Source: Pseudophaeobacter arcticus DSM 23566
Lineage (GTDB): Bacteria; Pseudomonadota; Alphaproteobacteria; Rhodobacterales; Rhodobacteraceae
DNA: 64,000 nucleotides
Assembly: GCF_000473205.1 (NCBI RefSeq)
Contig: NZ_KI421507.1
Location: forward strand, 2,791,188 to 2,855,187
Direction of reading: 5' to 3'
Shown: positions 51,853 to 61,158 of the stretch, piece by piece
Layout: the number at the start of each line of letters is the position of its first letter
Position numbering within the stretch: position 1 is the stretch's first letter
The notes under the pieces: model-generated
The model's input: only the letters and a program-made list of their open reading frames with translations
What the model was told of the DNA's origin: nothing
Databases searched by the model: none
Program-made: the position numbers and the translations under genes

Positions 51853-53376
51853 TCAGGTGCCGAAGCTTTGCCCCCAGCGTTCGATCAGCTGTTGCTGCAG
51901 ACGCTTGGCCCTTTTGTTCCAACTCCGGGCGCCCGCTGGGCGCTCGCGTTCCGTCCGGCTGATGCGCGCCCGCGCCTTGGAATCGGCAGCAAAGATCGCA
52001 AAGGCCAGAACGGTACCGCTGGAGGTGGTCAAAAACCCGCCCAAGCCGGAGACAAAATTCAGGGTTCCCGTTTTGGCTGCCACCTCGATCGGATGATTTT
52101 TGATAATCCGGCCATTGCCATCGCGCATCGGGAAGCTCTTGAGCAGCGGTTTGAGGCTACCAGTCTTATAGGCGGCCACCAGCACCTTGAGCAATGCATG
52201 CGGGGCCACCCGCGAGGCCTCTCCCAGGCCGGAGTGATCGACCATGCGGATCGCGCTCACGCCGTATTTGGCCCGCGCCCAGCGCGACATTTCAGCCGCC
52301 GAATCCTTTAGCCCCTTGGGGCTTTTGCCGCGTTTGCCTGTGGCCGTCATGCCGATCATTTCTGCCATCAGATTGTTGGAGTATTTCAACATCGCCTTGA
52401 GCATCAAATCCAGCGGTGGGCTGTGATGCTGTGCCAGCAGGGTGGCGGTTGGCAGCGATGATATCGGTTTGGCCGCCTTTAGCGTGACGCCATGCGCCCG
52501 CGCCATGGTGCGAAACACATCTGCGGCATATTCGGCTGGGCGCCGCACCGGCAGCCAGCGCGACCCGCCTTTGCCCAGCGCCTGCGAGGCCACGGTCCAG
52601 CTGTCAGCCCCATTGCGATCCGCATAGGTATAAACCGGCAGGGCCCGATTGGCGACTTTCATCCGCGCCATGCTGACCTCGGGACGGTATTTTGTGGTGC
52701 GGGCATCCATGGTGACGCTCCAGCCTGTGCCAGCCCGTTTCCATTCAAAATGCACCCGGTTGAAATTCAACGCGATACCGGCAACAGCAGGGCTATAGCC
52801 CACATGATCGGGCTGATCTGCGTCAATGGTAGAAACACGCGGCAGCGCCCCGTCCCAAACTTTGAAACCACCGCGCACCTCGCGGACCCCTGCCTTTTTC
52901 ATCGCCGCCGCAAGCTGCGCCAGATGATCGGTGTTCAGCATTGGATCGCCGCCACCGGCCAGGATCAGATCCCCCGTCAGCACCCCGCCCGACAGGGTTC
53001 CGGTTGTCAAAATCCGCGTGGTAAACCGGTAATCTGCCCCCAGACTGTCGAGCGCATAAAGCGCCGTCAGCGCCTTGGCGACGCTGGCGGGCGGCAGCGC
53101 CTCTTCGCCGGCATGAGATTCCAACTCTTTGCCATTGGTGACCTCGGCAACCGCACAGGCCACCTGTCCGGACAGGTCAGACCGCGCCAGCAAGGTCTCC
53201 AGGCTCGTCGCCGCGCTGGCCTGGGTGGTGCTGGCCTGGGTGACTCCAGCCCCCGAGCCGAGCCCAGCTGCGGCACGCGCCTGTGGTCGTAACGAGGTTT
53301 GGGGCGCATTGGCCAGTGCCGCTGGCGCGGCCAGAGCCGCTGCGGCGGCAGTAAGGAAGGAGCGTCTCGAAAACAT
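51853..53376 (-). CDS. dacB: D-Ala-D-Ala carboxypeptidase/endopeptidase (PBP4, DacB family)
   Basis: About 507 residues from the ATG at 53376. The N-terminus FSRRSFLTAAAAALAAPAAL is a probable Tat signal. The penicillin-binding motifs are SVAK (S98 in this numbering), SNN in KYSNNLMAEM and KTG in AAKTGTLNFVSG, with the long insertion between motifs 1 and 2 typical of peptidase S13. It trims peptidoglycan cross-links in the periplasm. Residues 28-60 are low-complexity Ala/Thr/Gln. Confidence 0.9.
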   Translation of the reverse strand: MFSRRSFLTAAAAALAAPAALANAPQTSLRPQARAAAGLGSGAGVTQASTTQASAATSLETLLARSDLSGQVACAVAEVTNGKELESHAGEEALPPASVAKALTALYALDSLGADYRFTTRILTTGTLSGGVLTGDLILAGGGDPMLNTDHLAQLAAAMKKAGVREVRGGFKVWDGALPRVSTIDADQPDHVGYSPAVAGIALNFNRVHFEWKRAGTGWSVTMDARTTKYRPEVSMARMKVANRALPVYTYADRNGADSWTVASQALGKGGSRWLPVRRPAEYAADVFRTMARAHGVTLKAAKPISSLPTATLLAQHHSPPLDLMLKAMLKYSNNLMAEMIGMTATGKRGKSPKGLKDSAAEMSRWARAKYGVSAIRMVDHSGLGEASRVAPHALLKVLVAAYKTGSLKPLLKSFPMRDGNGRIIKNHPIEVAAKTGTLNFVSGLGGFLTTSSGTVLAFAIFAADSKARARISRTERERPAGARSWNKRAKRLQQQLIERWGQSFGT

Positions 53377-53601
53377 GTCAGTCAATATCTAATAAAATTT
53401 CTACCCAGCGGCACATGAAGACCATATCTACCATACGCATCATATATCATACCCCATCTGTGGTAAAATCACCTGCAAAAAGCTCCGCCCCTGACAGTGT
53501 CCTGTAACAACAGCCTCCGCAGGTGGTAGCAGCCTGCCGCAGCAAAGGGTCGCCAAAAAGGCAGCAATTGGCTCTTTTCGGGTCAGGTGCCGCGCCTGAC
53601 G
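53377..53601. other. Intergenic region between dacB and nadD
   Basis: 225 bp with no recognised gene. The AT-rich stretch at 53390-53460 next to dacB probably contains its promoter. Confidence 0.4.
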
Positions 53602-54243
53602 TCAGTCCTTGTCTGAGGGCCGGTCTGACGACCAGCCCCCCGTGGCACGGATCGCGGTAGAGCTCTGCGCGATCATCGGCACATTGACAAAGCACCAGGC
53701 CGGGGCCTGCGACCGGGCCAGGCACTGGCTCTGACTGTCCTTGACCATCTGGCTGCGATAGATCCGCGCCGCGGGCGAGAGCCGCGCAGAAATCCGGTCT
53801 CCGGGTCGCGCCAGCACGCCAATCGGCACGGTCTCCATAATCTGTTGCCAGTCCTTCCAGCGGTGGAAATGCGCCAGATTATCCGCTCCCATCAGCCAGG
53901 TGAACCGCACCTGCGGATAGAGACGCCGCAGCGCCCGCAGGGTTTGCGCCGTATAGCGGGTGCCCAGCCGTGCCTCGATATCGCTGATCCGCACCCTTGG
54001 GTGATCCATCAGATCCTGCGCCGCTGCCACCCGTCGCTCCATGCTGGCAGGCGCACGGCTCTTGAGCGGATTACCGGGCGAGACCAGCCACCAGAGGCAA
54101 TCCAGATCAAACCGCTGCAAGGCCGCCCGGCTGATCTGCACATGGCCCAGGTGGGCCGGATCAAACGACCCGCCCAGCAAGCCCACGGTCATGCCGGGGC
54201 GCAGATATGGAAACCCCTGCATCATCTGGGACTTGATGCACAT
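53602..54243 (-). CDS. nadD: Nicotinate-nucleotide adenylyltransferase (NadD)
   Basis: 213 residues. The nucleotidyltransferase signature [11 protein letters not shown] (with the T/H-x-x-H-type ATP motif) is near residue 25 and the C-terminal SSTAIR motif closes the active site. It adenylates nicotinate mononucleotide in NAD synthesis. Several in-frame ATGs exist near the start (54243, 54225, 54222); the first was kept. It is here not beside the usual rsfS gene. Confidence 0.92.
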   Translation of the reverse strand: MCIKSQMMQGFPYLRPGMTVGLLGGSFDPAHLGHVQISRAALQRFDLDCLWWLVSPGNPLKSRAPASMERRVAAAQDLMDHPRVRISDIEARLGTRYTAQTLRALRRLYPQVRFTWLMGADNLAHFHRWKDWQQIMETVPIGVLARPGDRISARLSPAARIYRSQMVKDSQSQCLARSQAPAWCFVNVPMIAQSSTAIRATGGWSSDRPSDKD

Positions 54244-54338
54244 AAATCACCGGAATTCCAAGACCCAAGCGCAGGGTGATGCCTCATGCCATATGCATGT
54301 CATTTCCAATTGCCACCCAGCCCACCACCCATGACAAA

Positions 54339-55430
54339 CTAGCACAGCTCTAAACGCTGCATTTTGGGATCCGCAAAAATCAGTTGGCATCCAGAAGGAG
54401 ACATGGCCAGCCAACCACGAAAAGAGACTTGCTTTAGAATACGCCATTCAGGCTCCGCGTCATGAAAGGGTAGTACGTAAATCCCCTGAACATCCGACGG
54501 AAACCCTTGCCCGTGAATGTGGGCCACAAGCTGGCTCTTCGTTGGATAAAGAGAAATCTTACGATAGCATCCACAGCCGCAGGAAAAGCAGTTAAAGCGC
54601 TCCTTGTAATCAGCAACCCAAGGCCCCTTGGGTAGGTCAATCGCTTGCAGGTCGTGGGCTTCCATATCGAGGCGCCAAACAGTCGTGGGCCAGTCTGCTG
54701 GACGCCCCGCATCCCTAAACGCGCCGCTTAACCAGTAGGCTTTACCGCCCGCCTCACGCCGAACTTCTGGCACGCCATTCCTTTGCCAGAGCCTCTTGCC
54801 AGGCGCTTCAAGCCGGTTGTGAAACCTTTGCCCATTTGCCCCGTATTCAAAGACAAAAGTGCCATAATCCGCACCCGTCAGGACATTCTGTGCCTGATGG
54901 CGAGAGAACAAATCAAGCCGCAATACAGCAGGAATATCAGGCTGATTTTGTCGTGGATTTTCCAGGGTATATTCGCCATACCCCTCTCGCGGGACTATTT
55001 CACAGTCTATCCCATTCAAGGTCGTTCCTATCAGAGATCTTGGAATCCATTCCCACTCCAGAACCTCTTTTCCATTCAAATGAACGTGGATGACATCCCG
55101 GCTGCTCGATATCCCTGATCCTGTTGTAACAGTGTAGTCCAAAATCCATCGATCATGAGAAAAGCAACTGGATGCCACCAACCTGTCTGTATCTTGACGA
55201 TCCTGCGGTAAAGAGAAGACCACAGGGCCGGGCCGCAAATCGTCCGCTCGCCACACACGCACATCGTGATCGGTTAAAACCAGAAATTCCTCTTCTGAAA
55301 GAAATCGCACTGGCTGCGCGTCTGCCGTAACGGGCCTTCGGGCGCTTGTTTCCCACCAATACGAACCGAAATAGCCCAGAGCAACCAGGGCAACCAGGGC
55401 CAACAAAGGTCTAAAGCGCATGTCAAACAT
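54339..55430 (-). CDS. Hypothetical membrane-anchored protein
   Basis: About 363 residues from the ATG at 55430 (55421 is an alternative). One N-terminal hydrophobic anchor (LLALVALVALGYFGSYWW) precedes a beta-rich extracytoplasmic domain with repeated W/D-containing segments (VLTDHDVRVWRADDL, TVWRLDMEAHDL) that could be propeller-like blades. A cysteine cluster FNCFSCGCGCYRK near residue 300 may bind metal. Family not recognised; orphan gene. Confidence 0.55.
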   Translation of the reverse strand: MFDMRFRPLLALVALVALGYFGSYWWETSARRPVTADAQPVRFLSEEEFLVLTDHDVRVWRADDLRPGPVVFSLPQDRQDTDRLVASSCFSHDRWILDYTVTTGSGISSSRDVIHVHLNGKEVLEWEWIPRSLIGTTLNGIDCEIVPREGYGEYTLENPRQNQPDIPAVLRLDLFSRHQAQNVLTGADYGTFVFEYGANGQRFHNRLEAPGKRLWQRNGVPEVRREAGGKAYWLSGAFRDAGRPADWPTTVWRLDMEAHDLQAIDLPKGPWVADYKERFNCFSCGCGCYRKISLYPTKSQLVAHIHGQGFPSDVQGIYVLPFHDAEPEWRILKQVSFRGWLAMSPSGCQLIFADPKMQRLELC

Positions 55431-55550
55431 CCCAAAATCTTTGACACAACAGTAGCTACCCACGCTTTGCATTAGAAGCCCAATTGCCCCCTGCCCCCGC
55501 ATCCGCTATCACACCAGCCAGCACGCATTCCCCCATCATGGAGCAGTCAC

Positions 55551-57218
55551 ATGGCCGCCTATCAATACGTCTACCACATGCAGGGTGTCTCCAAGACCTA
55601 CCCCGGTGGTAAGAAATGCTTTGAAAACATTCACCTCTCCTTCCTGCCCGGCGTAAAAATCGGTGTTGTCGGCGTCAACGGCGCGGGTAAATCGACCCTG
55701 ATGAAGATCATGGCCGGTCTCGACAAGGATTTCACCGGCGAAGCCTGGGCCGCCGAGGGCGCGCGCGTTGGCTACCTGCCGCAGGAGCCCAAGCTCGACG
55801 AGAGCCTGACGGTGCGTGAAAACGTCATGCTGGGTCTGGCTGAGAAAAAGGCCAAGGTTGATCGCTTTAACCAGATCGCGGTTGAGATGGCCGAGAACTA
55901 CACCGACGAGCTGATGGAAGAGATGACCGCGCTGCAAGACAGCATTGATGCGGAAAACCTCTGGGATCTGGACAGCCAGGTGGATGTCTCGATGGAGGCG
56001 CTGCGCTGCCCCCCCGATGACGCCGAGATCGCCAATCTGTCGGGCGGTGAAAAACGCCGGGTGGCCCTGTGCAAACTGCTGCTCGAAGCCCCCGACATGC
56101 TGCTGCTCGATGAACCGACCAACCACCTGGATGCGGAAACCATCGCCTGGCTGCAACAGCACCTGATCGACTACAAGGGCACCATCCTGATCGTCACCCA
56201 CGACCGCTATTTCCTGGATGACATCACCAGCTGGATTCTTGAACTCGACCGCGGCAAGGGCATCCCCAACGAGGGCAACTACTCGGACTGGCTGGAGCAA
56301 AAGGCCAAACGGCTGGCGCAGGAGGCCCGCGAGGACAAATCCAAGCAGCAAACACTGGAGCGCGAGCTGGAGTGGATGCGTCAGGGCGCCAAGGCGCGTC
56401 AGGCCAAATCAAAGGCCCGGATCAACGCCTATAACGATCTGGCCGAACAGTCCGAGCGCGAAAAGCTGACCCGCGCCCAGATCGTCATCCCCAATGGCCC
56501 GCGCCTGGGCAGCAAGGTGATCGAGGTCAAGGATCTGGCCAAACACTACGGTGACAAGCAGTTGGTTGAAAACCTGTCCTTTGATCTGCCCCCCGGCGGT
56601 ATTGTCGGTGTGATCGGCCCCAACGGCGCCGGTAAATCCACCCTGTTCCGCATGCTGACCGGCCAGGAACAGCCCGACAGCGGCTCGGTCTCTTATGGCG
56701 ACACCGTGAAGCTTTCTTATGTGGATCAGTCACGCGATGACCTGAAAGACAATGAAACCGTCTGGGAAGCCATCTCTGGTGGCGCCGAAATCATCGAACT
56801 CGGCGACGCCCAGGTGAATTCCCGCGCCTATTGCTCTTCGTTCAACTTCAAAGGCGGCGACCAGCAAAAACCGCTGAACCTGTTGTCCGGCGGCGAGCGC
56901 AACCGGGTGCACATGGCGCGCCTGTTGAAAGAGGGCGGCAACGTGCTCTTGCTCGATGAACCAACCAACGATCTGGACGTGGAAACCCTGCGGGCGCTCG
57001 AAGACGCGCTGGTGGATTTTGCCGGCTGCGCCGTGGTGATCTCCCACGACCGTTTCTTCCTCGACCGGATCTGCACCCATATGCTGGCCTTTGAAGGCGA
57101 CGCCCATGTGGAGTGGTTCGAGGGCAACTTTGAGGACTACGAAGAAGACAAGAAACGCCGCCTCGGCGCCGATGCCATGGAGCCCAAGCGCCTGAAGCAC
57201 AAGAAATTTGTGCGGTAG
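55551..57218 (+). CDS. ettA: Energy-dependent translational throttle protein EttA (ABC-F)
   Basis: 555 residues, the exact EttA size. Two ABC domains: Walker A GVNGAGKST and signature NLSGGEKRRVAL in the first, GPNGAGKST and LLSGGERNRVHM in the second, with a positively charged linker between them (about 240-310) and no membrane domain. EttA binds the ribosomal E site and slows initiation when ATP is low. Confidence 0.93.
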   Translation: MAAYQYVYHMQGVSKTYPGGKKCFENIHLSFLPGVKIGVVGVNGAGKSTLMKIMAGLDKDFTGEAWAAEGARVGYLPQEPKLDESLTVRENVMLGLAEKKAKVDRFNQIAVEMAENYTDELMEEMTALQDSIDAENLWDLDSQVDVSMEALRCPPDDAEIANLSGGEKRRVALCKLLLEAPDMLLLDEPTNHLDAETIAWLQQHLIDYKGTILIVTHDRYFLDDITSWILELDRGKGIPNEGNYSDWLEQKAKRLAQEAREDKSKQQTLERELEWMRQGAKARQAKSKARINAYNDLAEQSEREKLTRAQIVIPNGPRLGSKVIEVKDLAKHYGDKQLVENLSFDLPPGGIVGVIGPNGAGKSTLFRMLTGQEQPDSGSVSYGDTVKLSYVDQSRDDLKDNETVWEAISGGAEIIELGDAQVNSRAYCSSFNFKGGDQQKPLNLLSGGERNRVHMARLLKEGGNVLLLDEPTNDLDVETLRALEDALVDFAGCAVVISHDRFFLDRICTHMLAFEGDAHVEWFEGNFEDYEEDKKRRLGADAMEPKRLKHKKFVR

Positions 57219-57221
57219 TTT

Positions 57222-58061
57222 TTACTCGCCAAAAGCAGAGGGGGAGTAAGTATCCTTCCCCTCTGTCAGTTCATACAAACGGCTTTCTTTATCTACATTT
57301 TTTAGAACAGAATACTTTTCCAACAATGGTTTGAATTTCTGTCCTCTAAGAGACAACCCGTTGAGAAAAAGAAGCATGGCCTCGTCGTCCGATAGCTGCG
57401 CTCTGATCAGGTTTGTGTAGAGACGTTGATCGATCTCATCGCTTTTGTGAACAAACTTGAAAAGATTGTATAAAGTCCTGAAATAGTGCCCAAGCTCTGA
57501 ATTATGATCATCATAAAATTCTTCATAGGCATCTTCCGTACGACCACCTTCGTTCGGTCCTGAATAAGAGCCTCTCAATCTCAAGTGCTGGCTTCTCATA
57601 ATTCGGTCAAGAAACACTGGAAAAACGTCTTTGCCCGTTACCGAGGGTTTGTCTTTTGAAACAAGGTCCATCTCGGCAACAATTTGGTTGAACACCGACA
57701 GGTACTGGAAAAAAGTACTCTCAAATGTTTGTTTGCGTAGATACGTTAGTTGAACAGCAGCAAGATTTTGCTGCTCTTGCATCATCCTTTTCGTTCCCGC
57801 CAATTCGGATTTCAAAAGCCTGACCTCATGCTTTTGAAGGAAAATTGCATAGATCACCGCTGCGAAGGCTAGCCCGGTAAACAGTGCATTCACTGCGCCG
57901 AACATATCCCCGAATGTTCCACGCGCATCATACGAATGGTTAAATGAAACAAGAAAATTCACGCACCAGAGCAAAAACACCAGAACACCGAGGACAACTG
58001 CAAGCCAAGGACTTGGCCCATTTGTTTCCTGAGTGTCTTTTTCTTCAGAACTACTTTCCAC
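57222..58061 (-). CDS. Putative phage abortive infection protein (PutAbiC-like)
   Basis: 279 residues from GTG (58061; GGGGG upstream). Two N-terminal membrane spans (about 19-40 and 52-75) lead into a short coiled coil (80-110). The soluble part has the PutAbiC-type signatures: FFQYLSVFNQIVAEM (117-131), GHYFRTLYNLFKFVHKSDEI (191-210), YTNLIRAQLSDDEAMLLFLNGLS (215-237) and KFKPLLEKYSVL. AbiC-like proteins are linked to abortive phage resistance in other bacteria. More AT-rich than neighbours, 4 bp from ettA's convergent end, and next to repeats, which fits horizontal acquisition. Defence activity is inferred. Confidence 0.75.
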   Translation of the reverse strand: MESSSEEKDTQETNGPSPWLAVVLGVLVFLLWCVNFLVSFNHSYDARGTFGDMFGAVNALFTGLAFAAVIYAIFLQKHEVRLLKSELAGTKRMMQEQQNLAAVQLTYLRKQTFESTFFQYLSVFNQIVAEMDLVSKDKPSVTGKDVFPVFLDRIMRSQHLRLRGSYSGPNEGGRTEDAYEEFYDDHNSELGHYFRTLYNLFKFVHKSDEIDQRLYTNLIRAQLSDDEAMLLFLNGLSLRGQKFKPLLEKYSVLKNVDKESRLYELTEGKDTYSPSAFGE

Positions 58062-58130
58062 AACACATTCCCCCCTAGGTCACCATACAACCTATTCAAG
58101 AACAGTTGCTGTCAACCAAAGAAAAACGCA

Positions 58131-58446
58131 AGGCCCGCGCCTGACCTTGGGGAGGTGCAAATGCGCCTTCGTCATGCTGAAAGCATGCCTCCGGCATGAC
58201 GAGAAGGTCAGGCGCGGGCCTGGCGGCCCAGGGATCAGCCCACAACCGTCATCTTCCAAAGCCGCCGCCACCAGCGAAGGGCTCCGCCCGTCCACACTTC
58301 AAACAGTGTCCCACACTGTTTGTCCCTACGGGAACCAGTGTGAACTCCACGGAGGGAAGGTCAGGCGCGGGCCTGGCGGCCCAGGGATCAGCCCGCAACT
58401 GTCACCTTCCAAAGCCGCCGCCGCCAGCGAAGGGTTCTGCCCGTCC
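58131..58446. repeat. Composite repeat region: inverted repeat plus 91-bp direct duplication
   Basis: AGGCCCGCGCCTGACCTT (58131-58148) is the exact reverse complement of 58204-58221. A segment starting GAAGGTCAGGCGCGGGCCTG (58203-58293) is repeated with few changes 153 bp later (58356-58446). Between the inverted arms lies a small hairpin (CGTCATGC ... GCATGACG). No credible gene: the frame that reads across it has no family features. Confidence 0.88.
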
Positions 58447-58640
58447 CTGCCTCTGTCAGCGGCGGTGCAAACGGGTTGAATTTCATCTTTCCAAAAATAT
58501 TCTCGCCGAAGGCAAAGCAGGATGGCGCTAGCTCCCCGCCCTACTGTCCCTTGCATTTGGTCTTTTTGCCGCGCTGCGCTAGGCTGGACAGACCTCACGC
58601 CGGTCTGTTTCCGTGTCATCTTGTTTGAAAGGGTTCCCCA
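58447..58640. other. Spacer before the DUF4157 gene
   Basis: 194 bp with no recognised gene; contains the presumed promoter of the DUF4157 gene. Confidence 0.4.
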
Positions 58641-59012
58641 ATGCCGATCTCTGCCGAAGACGTTGCCGCCCAGGTCGAGGCTCTCAAGGGCAAAAAGGCC
58701 AAGCGCAAAAGGCTGACAACCGCGCCCGAGGGCACCAAGGGAAAAAAACTGCCCAGTGATCTGCGCAAAGGGCTGGAAGCACATTTTGGCAGCAAGCTGG
58801 CAAAGGTTCGGGTGCATAGCGGCGGCAATGCCACCGACCTGTGCAAGGAGCTCAAAGCCAAGGCCTTTACCATTGGCAATGATGTCTACTTTGCCCGCCC
58901 TGCCAGCGCCAAGAACACCAGCTTACTGGTGCATGAGCTCACCCATGTTCTGCAACAGGGCCGTGGCAAGATGCCAAAACCACGTGACGGACAGGCCTTG
59001 GTTTCAAAATAG
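58641..59012 (+). CDS. Stand-alone DUF4157 (eCIS-core-domain) protein
   Basis: 123 residues. After a lysine-rich N-terminus (GKKAKRKRLTT) the DUF4157 pattern runs from LPSDLRKGLEAHFG through VRVHSGGNATDL and AFTIGNDVYFA to the zinc-protease-like HELTHVLQQ (H98, E99, H102). In other bacteria DUF4157 domains accompany extracellular contractile injection systems or toxins as part of much longer proteins; here it stands alone with nothing of that kind nearby. GAAAGGG precedes the ATG. Whether it is proteolytic is unknown. Confidence 0.8.
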   Translation: MPISAEDVAAQVEALKGKKAKRKRLTTAPEGTKGKKLPSDLRKGLEAHFGSKLAKVRVHSGGNATDLCKELKAKAFTIGNDVYFARPASAKNTSLLVHELTHVLQQGRGKMPKPRDGQALVSK

Positions 59013-59020
59013 TTAGATCA

Positions 59021-59047
59021 AACCGCACCGGGGCACACGGTTTTTTT
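59021..59047 (+). terminator. Possible terminator after DUF4157 gene
   Basis: A short stem (AACCG ... CGGTT) directly precedes a run of seven T residues (59041-59047). The stem is only about 5 bp, so confidence is moderate. Confidence 0.45.
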
Positions 59048-59198
59048 CCGCCAGCTTTCCAGCATCTTACTGGTGCGCATTTCAGCCTGGCCCCACAACG
59101 CGCACAGTTTAAACAAAATCTTAACCTTTTCTAACTGTATTAGATGAACGGCACCGCGCTAGTTTACTGTCAGGCTGCCAACAAGAGAGAGAGGCCAC

Positions 59199-59399
59199 AT
59201 GGCGTTTGCGAGTATCATTCTGGGTTCCATTCTTGGCTTCTTCTCGGCCGTCACCGGTGCTGTCCTGTTTGATCTGGCCTTCTGGCAAAGCCTGCTGGTC
59301 TACTCCGCTTCCGGCGTTCTTTTTGCCATTCTTGCGATCACCACACTGGTACTGCGCAGTGGGATCACCATGGAAAAGCAGGCAACAGCCAGCGCCTGA
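59199..59399 (+). CDS. Small two-span membrane protein
   Basis: 66 residues with two hydrophobic segments (ASIILGSILGFFSAVTGAVL and LLVYSASGVLFAILAITTLV). AGAGAGAGG lies 5-13 bp before the ATG. Function unknown; a small inner-membrane protein. Confidence 0.6.
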   Translation: MAFASIILGSILGFFSAVTGAVLFDLAFWQSLLVYSASGVLFAILAITTLVLRSGITMEKQATASA

Positions 59400-59703
59400 A
59401 ATCCCAACGCGTGACCACACCCCCTGATCATCAGCCTGCAGGCCCTCAGAACGTGAGGCGCGCCCCGGTTTTCAACCGCCTCAGGTCACCTATCCTGTTG
59501 GATAGGAAGGCCACCACAAATCCAGCAATTTAAATACGGCGTTTTGACGACCCCTTTGCAATACAGGGGCGGCGCGTGTGATTTGTAACGTGATTTTTGC
59601 GGTGCAAGCGCTGTTGCATGGGGCGTTCCGCACCTCAATCCGGCCATTGCGAATGCCACATTCGGTAGCCGATAATATGGCCCCCCCCTTGGCACAGAAT
59701 GCG
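59400..59703. other. Intergenic region between small membrane protein and trxC
   Basis: 304 bp between convergent genes. No gene, tRNA or clear terminator was recognised; the sequence alternates GC- and AT-richer parts. Confidence 0.4.
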
Positions 59704-60144
59704 CTAGCGCGCCTTGATCCAGGCCACAATCTGTCCTTCCCGCAAAGCCCCTGACTGGCGCTTTTTCTCCTTGCCCCGTTCAAAGAGCGCCAGGGTTGGT
59801 ATGCCCTTGATACGATAGCGCCCTCCTGTGGACTGGTGACGCTGGGTGTCCAGCTTGACCAGACGCGCCTGCCCGGCCAGTTGTTTGGCCGCCTTGGCAT
59901 ATTCCGGACCCATCATCTTGCAAGGGCCACACCAGGGGGCCCAAAAGTCCACCACCAAAGGCAGATCATCGTTCTGTGCCGCCTTCTGCAGCACCGCCGG
60001 ATCCACATCCACCGGCTGTTTTGGTACCAATGCCGCGCCACAGCTACCGCATTTTGCCCCCGCCATCAGCCGGGCCTCCGGCACTCGGTTCAGCTGCGCA
60101 CAAGACAGGCAGGTCAAGGTTTTCATCGCCATCTGTTCTGCCAT
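59704..60144 (-). CDS. trxC: Thioredoxin 2 (TrxC family)
   Basis: 146 residues from the ATG at 60144. The N-terminal zinc-ribbon pair (CLSCAQLNR near 12 and CGSCG near 32) and the active site WCGPC near residue 72 define thioredoxin 2, a stress-related disulfide reductase of the cytoplasm. The frame runs upstream to 60411 but overlaps the divergent transpeptidase gene and lacks family features there. Confidence 0.9.
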   Translation of the reverse strand: MAEQMAMKTLTCLSCAQLNRVPEARLMAGAKCGSCGAALVPKQPVDVDPAVLQKAAQNDDLPLVVDFWAPWCGPCKMMGPEYAKAAKQLAGQARLVKLDTQRHQSTGGRYRIKGIPTLALFERGKEKKRQSGALREGQIVAWIKAR

Positions 60145-60285
60145 CACCTGCACTCCAATATGTTGTTTCCACGAAATATAGGATCTGTTCGAGACACTGC
60201 AAGCCAAAGGACCTGGCGACAGGCTTGACCCCAGCAAGGGCGACACGCACACTGGCTGCACCCTGTTCCAACATGTGAGGCCCAG

Positions 60286-60867
60286 ATGATTTCTCGCCGC
60301 GCGTTTTCCACCTCTGCCCTGGCGGCATTTTCCGCCGCCCCCCTGTCCGGTCTGGTCCGGCCAAGCCCCGCCCTGGCCAAAGAGGCGCCGGTCTTTGATC
60401 CCACACCGCAATATGTGCGGATCAAAAAGGAGTTTCTCCCCGGTGAGATCCTGATCCTGCCCCGATCATACTACCTTTATTTCGTGACCGAACAACGCAA
60501 GGCCATTCGCTATGGCGTCGGGGTTGGCAAGGCCGGCCTGGAATTCACCGGCAGTGCCGTCATCCAGCGCAAACAGGAATGGCCCAGCTGGCGCCCCACC
60601 CAGGAGATGATCGAACGGAGTCCGCGCAGCTATGGGCGGTTTGCCAACAATAGCTATGTACAGCCAGGCGGACCGGACAATCCGCTGGGCGCACGGGCGC
60701 TCTATCTCTATCAAAACGGGGTGGACACCTACTTCCGCATCCATGGCACCACCCAGCCGGAGACAATTGGCTCATCGGCCTCCAATGGCTGTATCCGGAT
60801 GCTGAACGAACATGTGACCGATCTTTACAATCGGGTCCCCATCGGCACCAAGGTCACAGTCTTGTAG
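60286..60867 (+). CDS. L,D-transpeptidase (YkuD family)
   Basis: 193 residues. The N-terminus ISRRAFSTSALAAFSAAPL looks like a Tat signal. The YkuD active-site pattern is complete: HGT near residue 153 and SSASNGCIRM with the catalytic cysteine near 168. It forms 3-3 peptidoglycan cross-links or anchors proteins to peptidoglycan. Divergent from trxC. Confidence 0.88.
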   Translation: MISRRAFSTSALAAFSAAPLSGLVRPSPALAKEAPVFDPTPQYVRIKKEFLPGEILILPRSYYLYFVTEQRKAIRYGVGVGKAGLEFTGSAVIQRKQEWPSWRPTQEMIERSPRSYGRFANNSYVQPGGPDNPLGARALYLYQNGVDTYFRIHGTTQPETIGSSASNGCIRMLNEHVTDLYNRVPIGTKVTVL

Positions 60868-61158
60868 CCGCCCGGTTGCCGCAGCCTATTGTCACAAACC
60901 GCCCTATAGGTCGGCAATCAAAGGCCTGTTTCGCCTCTTGGCACCCGTTCCGAGCGCCAGATGCAACGCTTGCGGCAATCCCTGCAAAGACGAATAGAAT
61001 TTTTCTTGCGTGGGGGCCTCTTCTGTCCAATGCTGTCACCGCGAGGTCATAAAAGGGGTGCAAATGGTCCCTGATGGGTGGATTTCCCCCAGAATGAACG
61101 AGCCACACTGCCGCATGTTGCGGGCAGAGCGCGTGAGAAGAAACTAGGAGAAGAGACG
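60868..61158. other. Long 5' region of the cold-shock gene
   Basis: 291 bp between the L,D-transpeptidase gene and cspA. Cold-shock messages often have long structured leaders that act as temperature sensors; this region could be one but no conserved element was recognised. A ribosome site AGGAGAAG lies right before the cspA start. Confidence 0.45.

Noticed and set aside
58033..58479. 148-codon frame across the repeat region
   Set aside because: Its repeated peptide (GPGGPGISPQ) just mirrors the DNA duplication; no start signal or family features.
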